DNA from: a virus
DNA length: 25,700 nucleotides
Reading direction: 5' to 3' (one strand)
Virus record (IMG/VR): IMGVR_UViG_3300012017_000113
Location: 1 to 25,700 of that record
In this document: piece after piece, positions 24,005 through 25,700 of the stretch
Position numbering within the stretch: the first letter of the stretch is position 1
How the letters are laid out: each line of letters opens with the position of its first letter
Position numbers and translations under genes: made by a program
The notes under the pieces: model-generated
The model's database searches: none
Told to the model about the DNA's origin: nothing
Seen by the model: the letters and a program-made list of their open reading frames with translations, nothing else

Positions 24005-24144
24005 AAAACTCCGCACTAGAGTTTAAGCTGCTAGTGCAAAACGCTCATCGTTTGCTGCGTTTATTTTGGTGCTTGATTTACGGTCATCGCCTACCGAATT
24101 GTCCACTCTCATACTCTTTGCCCCGTCGAAACCTGTTCATCCCC
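24005..24144 (-). other. tmRNA coding piece (tag reading frame)
   Basis: Mature 5' end at G24144, set by pairing with the acceptor strand. The tag codons lie at 24058-24026 with stop TAA at 24025-24023. If the resume codon is the second GCA the encoded tag is ANDERFALAA. The ending ALAA is the ClpXP/ClpAP degron type. The 3' end is uncertain and is placed at the terminator hairpin. Confidence 0.75.
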
Positions 24145-24226
24145 ATCAGAAGCAGCTCAGTTTGGATTCGAACCTTGTTCTAGTCTTGTCGATCTGCGCT
24201 TCCCACAGTGCTGACCGAACTGCTTT

Positions 24227-24279
24227 TGGTGGAGATGGGCGGAATCGAACCGCCGTCCGAAACATGTTTCTGTTCGCTT
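24227..24279 (-). other. tmRNA acceptor piece (T-arm and CCA end)
   Basis: It holds the T-arm (24254-24238), the 7-base acceptor strand (24237-24231) and encoded ACCA (24230-24227). A short palindrome GAAACATGTTTC (24270-24259) precedes TTTCGGAC. Its 5' end is not defined by sequence; I place it where the 8-bp tandem repeat stops. Confidence 0.65.
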
Positions 24280-24319
24280 CATACAATCATACAATCATAC
24301 AATCATACAATCATATAAT
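24280..24319 (-). repeat. 8-bp tandem repeat upstream of the tmRNA
   Basis: On the plus strand CATACAAT is repeated four times exactly (24280-24311), followed by one copy with a single change, CATATAAT (24312-24319). On the minus strand this is ATTGTATG repeated directly before the tmRNA acceptor piece, between it and a possible -10 box. It would be in the transcript's 5' leader. Confidence 0.9.
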
Positions 24320-24323
24320 TATA
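24318..24323 (-). promoter_or_regulatory. Possible -10 box for the tmRNA
   Basis: The minus strand reads ACTATATAATTATATG just after the stop of the MazG-like gene, containing a perfect TATAAT. It lies in the only gap upstream of the tmRNA. The -35 region would fall inside the MazG-like gene and no clear match is seen, so the assignment is weak. Confidence 0.35.
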
Positions 24324-24328
24324 TAGTA

Positions 24329-24679
24329 TCACACTTCCACAAATTGTTCAAGTGCTGGTGCTTTCCAATTCTTAGGTTTCATCACTTTGCCATCTGAATT
24401 TTTTAGAACGTATCCTGTGTCAGGATCAATCTTATCCAAGTTGCTTCTTGCAACTTCTTCCCATGCCCGTTCTACATTCCAACCTTTCATATGACAATAA
24501 CCAATAATTACCCAAATCATATCCATGCAAGCGTCCAACTTCTCAGCATCATTTTTTGAATCTATGTACTCGCCGAATTCTTCATGAATTAATTTATCAT
24601 ACAGTTCTATATTTGATGGTGTGCGTAACTGCTCACACGCTTGAATAAACCTAACCACATCGTGCACCATTTTACTCAT
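24329..24679 (-). CDS. MazG-like/all-alpha NTP pyrophosphohydrolase
   Basis: A 116-residue helical protein with the all-alpha NTP-PPase signature: KLIHEEFGEYIDS (Glu33, Glu34, Glu37) and, one helix later, LDACMDMIWVIIGY (Asp49, Asp53). These acidic residues bind magnesium. The tail GYVLKNSDGKVMKPKNWKAP is typical of the phage PRA-PH-like version. Such enzymes hydrolyse non-canonical NTPs or may lower alarmone levels, as proposed for MazG in cyanophages. AAGGAG precedes the ATG, and the start overlaps the exonuclease stop by 4 bases, so the two are co-translated. Substrate is unknown. Confidence 0.82.
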   Translation of the reverse strand: MSKMVHDVVRFIQACEQLRTPSNIELYDKLIHEEFGEYIDSKNDAEKLDACMDMIWVIIGYCHMKGWNVERAWEEVARSNLDKIDPDTGYVLKNSDGKVMKPKNWKAPALEQFVEV

Positions 24680-25350
24680 GCATTCTCCTTATCGAATTGC
24701 CTACGGTACTCACGGAATAATTCTATGTAATCGTTCCGCTTCTTAATAAAGACTTGTGGCATGTCATTCTCTACTGCAATGACAATCGCAAGTCTTGAAA
24801 CTGGTATTCTTGTGCGTTCTTCATACATTACAGCGTATGCAGCACATTGCATAAAGTAATTGGTAATCCATTCTTCTTGCTTTGGTTTACTTGATGTTTT
24901 AAAATCTATAATTGATAACTTACCGTCAAATTCTCCAATGCAGTCTACACGCCCTGCAACTCGGAGATGGTGTGAGTAGAGTGGTATTTCAATTGCATGG
25001 ATGTTATTAATGCGTTCATCAAGGATTGGTTGGACAGTCTTGAACATTGCGACCGAAGTTGGCATATGTCCTTCAGCCCAATCCACTTGGTTGTTTAGGT
25101 AGTTCTCACAAAGCGTATGGATTCTCGTACCACGCCTTGCTGCTTTCGTTGAAATGCGGTTTGCTTCTTCTTCACCAACACGCCTACGCCATTCAAGAAT
25201 GCCTTCTTTACCATGCATTCCTGTAATTGTTGTAACCGACGGATAGGCTTCTCCGTCTGGTGTTAGATAGAATCGTTTACCATTGATTGTTTTCGTTTGT
25301 AGATCGTAATCAATATCAACCCCTACATGATTAAAGATAACTTGTCTCAT
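24676..25350 (-). CDS. PD-(D/E)XK exonuclease (RecB/Cas4/MGME1-like)
   Basis: A 224-residue nuclease. The motif order fits RecB-family enzymes: GTRIHTLCENYL with His78, AGRVDCIGEF with Asp136, LSIIDFKTSSK with Asp149-x-Lys151, and MQCAAYAVMYEE (QxxxY, Gln168-Tyr172). N-terminal PSVTTIT is the substrate-gripping segment seen in MGME1-like phage exonucleases. No cysteine cluster of the Cas4 kind is present. It likely trims single-stranded DNA in phage recombination or replication. It starts on the stop of the preceding gene (TAATG) and overlaps the MazG-like gene (ATGA), forming a nucleotide/DNA metabolism mini-operon. Confidence 0.88.
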   Translation of the reverse strand: MRQVIFNHVGVDIDYDLQTKTINGKRFYLTPDGEAYPSVTTITGMHGKEGILEWRRRVGEEEANRISTKAARRGTRIHTLCENYLNNQVDWAEGHMPTSVAMFKTVQPILDERINNIHAIEIPLYSHHLRVAGRVDCIGEFDGKLSIIDFKTSSKPKQEEWITNYFMQCAAYAVMYEERTRIPVSRLAIVIAVENDMPQVFIKKRNDYIELFREYRRQFDKENA

Positions 25351-25583
25351 TAGAAGGTGTTGATATTACCTCTTGGATGTGCAGCCTTTGCTTTCTGTAA
25401 GACTTCACGAAAGCCTGCGTCTGGCTTTCTCAACCCTAGGCGAATTGGATCGCCTAGAGTCATACCCAAGTGTGTGATTTCATAATCAGGATTAGCGTCA
25501 AGCCATTCCTTCTGTTCGGAGATTTTCATCATTTTCTCTATGACTTCTCCTGTCGTTTTGTTCCGTAAGTTGTATGTTGGCAT
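25350..25583 (-). CDS. Small conserved phage protein starting MPTYxLRNK (FmdB-like N-terminus, function unknown)
   Basis: A 77-residue protein from the ATG at 25583; a second ATG at 25589 adds two residues and lies closer to AGGG. I prefer MPTYNLRNKTTGEVIEKMM because this N-terminus recurs in a small family of T4-like marine phages and resembles the first strands of FmdB zinc ribbons. The zinc-binding cysteines are absent. The C-terminal GLRKPDAGFREVLQKAKAAH and final NTF are also family-like. Function is unknown. It is coupled to the exonuclease (TAATG). Confidence 0.75.
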   Translation of the reverse strand: MPTYNLRNKTTGEVIEKMMKISEQKEWLDANPDYEITHLGMTLGDPIRLGLRKPDAGFREVLQKAKAAHPRGNINTF

Positions 25584-25700
25584 TCTCATATAGCCCTAAT
25601 GATTCATTGATCTCAACCATTCGCTGAAGACACCCTGCAGTAAACCATAAAGGAATCTGTCGTTTTGTCCATTTAGCAAATCGCACCTTATGTTCTATAT
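25498..25700 (-). CDS. Possible 3' end of a gene entering from the right edge
   Basis: On the minus strand one frame is open from the right edge to a TGA at 25498, giving about 66 residues that include FAKWTKRQIPLWFTAGCLQR. An internal GTG at 25686 is the only start-like codon near the edge. The last ~90 bases overlap the MPTY gene in another frame, which is unusually long for this compact genome. Either the upstream gene truly ends here, or the frame is open by chance. Unrecognised. Confidence 0.35.
   Translation of the reverse strand, partial: IEHKVRFAKWTKRQIPLWFTAGCLQRMVEINESLGLYENANIQLTEQNDRRSHRENDENLRTEGMA

Larger units (their letters stand above)
24005..24279 (-). ncRNA. ssrA: Circularly permuted (two-piece) transfer-messenger RNA
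   Basis: On the minus strand the 3' tRNA-like half comes first: TTTCGGAC, T-arm GGCGG-TTCGATT-CCGCC (24254-24238), acceptor strand CATCTCC and encoded ACCA ending at 24227. After 82 bases the 5' half follows: GGGGATG (24144-24138), then GGTTTCGACGGGG as in normal tmRNA 5' ends. GGGGATG pairs with CATCTCC over 7 bp, including the G3-U70 wobble that alanyl-tRNA synthetase reads. The tag frame GCA GCA AAC GAT GAG CGT TTT GCA CTA GCA GCT TAA (24058-24023) encodes AANDERFALAA. It is followed by a stem GCACTAG / CTAGTGC around the stop, as in helix 5. This order is that of permuted tmRNAs, which are cut into two pieces. The outer ends are estimated. It rescues stalled ribosomes and tags proteins for proteolysis. 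Confidence 0.95.

Noticed and set aside
24145-24226. A separate tRNA gene, because of GGTTCGAATCC
   Set aside because: No five-pair T-stem, D-arm or anticodon arm can be built around it; it is the spacer of the permuted tmRNA.
24280-24319. CRISPR-like array
   Set aside because: The unit is only 8 bp and the copies abut without spacers; it is a simple tandem repeat.
24066-24326. Plus-strand 86-codon open frame
   Set aside because: It lies antisense across the tmRNA and the tandem repeat; its repeated Tyr-Asn-His end is just the 8-bp repeat translated.
24227-24340. Glutamine (glnA-type) riboswitch upstream of the tmRNA, as reported from memory for a related phage
   Set aside because: The conserved GACGGAAGTAGG-type core and its partners are not present on the minus strand between the MazG-like gene and the tmRNA.

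Overview
The window comes from an AT-rich T4-like contractile-tailed phage, almost certainly a marine 'pelagic' myophage. The evidence is a set of recognisable T4 core genes on both strands: gp27-like hub, gp53, gp48-like cap, gp4, gp19, gp26, gp32, gp59 and gp33. These sit beside a large block of glycan genes and a phage-encoded, circularly permuted (two-piece) tmRNA. Host genomes with two-piece tmRNA include alphaproteobacteria, some betaproteobacteria/Methylophilales relatives and marine picocyanobacteria. From memory, T4-like myophages of SAR11 and of the OM43 methylotrophs are the closest described kind. The host is an inference, not something seen directly.

Layout. 1-804 (minus) is the 3'-truncated end of a P-loop kinase-like gene. 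817-4558 (minus) is a baseplate block: long hub protein with a DUF4214-like domain, gp53 wedge, gp48-like tube cap. 4585-12193 (plus) is a head/tail block: gp4 nuclease, a possible gp2-like protein, gp19 tail tube, gp26, a small overlapping -1-frame ORF, a two-TM holin-like protein, and a 1490-residue tape-measure-like protein with a lytic transglycosylase domain. A hairpin terminator at 12192-12217 separates this from the convergent minus-strand replication/late-transcription block 12249-15047: gp32, gp59, an acidic unknown protein, gp33 and a secreted SleB-type lysin.

15094-23345 (minus) is an uninterrupted operon-like run of 11 glycan genes whose ends mostly overlap or abut. They are Gmd, DUF6165, a sugar C-methyltransferase-like protein, two glycosyltransferases, a WavE-like protein, a KdsC-like HAD phosphatase, a PfkB sugar kinase, a nucleotidyltransferase-RpiB fusion, a cupin and a short GDPD-like protein. 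Isomerase, kinase, phosphatase and nucleotidyltransferase together have the logic of the bacterial NDP-heptose pathway. Because the isomerase is RpiB, the substrate may instead be a pentose phosphate.

Upstream of this block lie a small outer-membrane beta-barrel-like gene between two related hairpins (23363-24004) and the permuted tmRNA (about 24005-24279, encoded tag AANDERFALAA) behind an 8-bp tandem repeat. The right end (24329-25700, minus) holds a MazG-like pyrophosphohydrolase, a PD-(D/E)XK exonuclease, a small conserved protein and a partial ORF. The most notable points are the permuted tmRNA, the putative sugar-activation cassette, a likely -1 programmed frameshift joining gp26 to the following small ORF, a module shared by the ends of the hub and tape-measure proteins, and a repeat-bearing gp32 leader.
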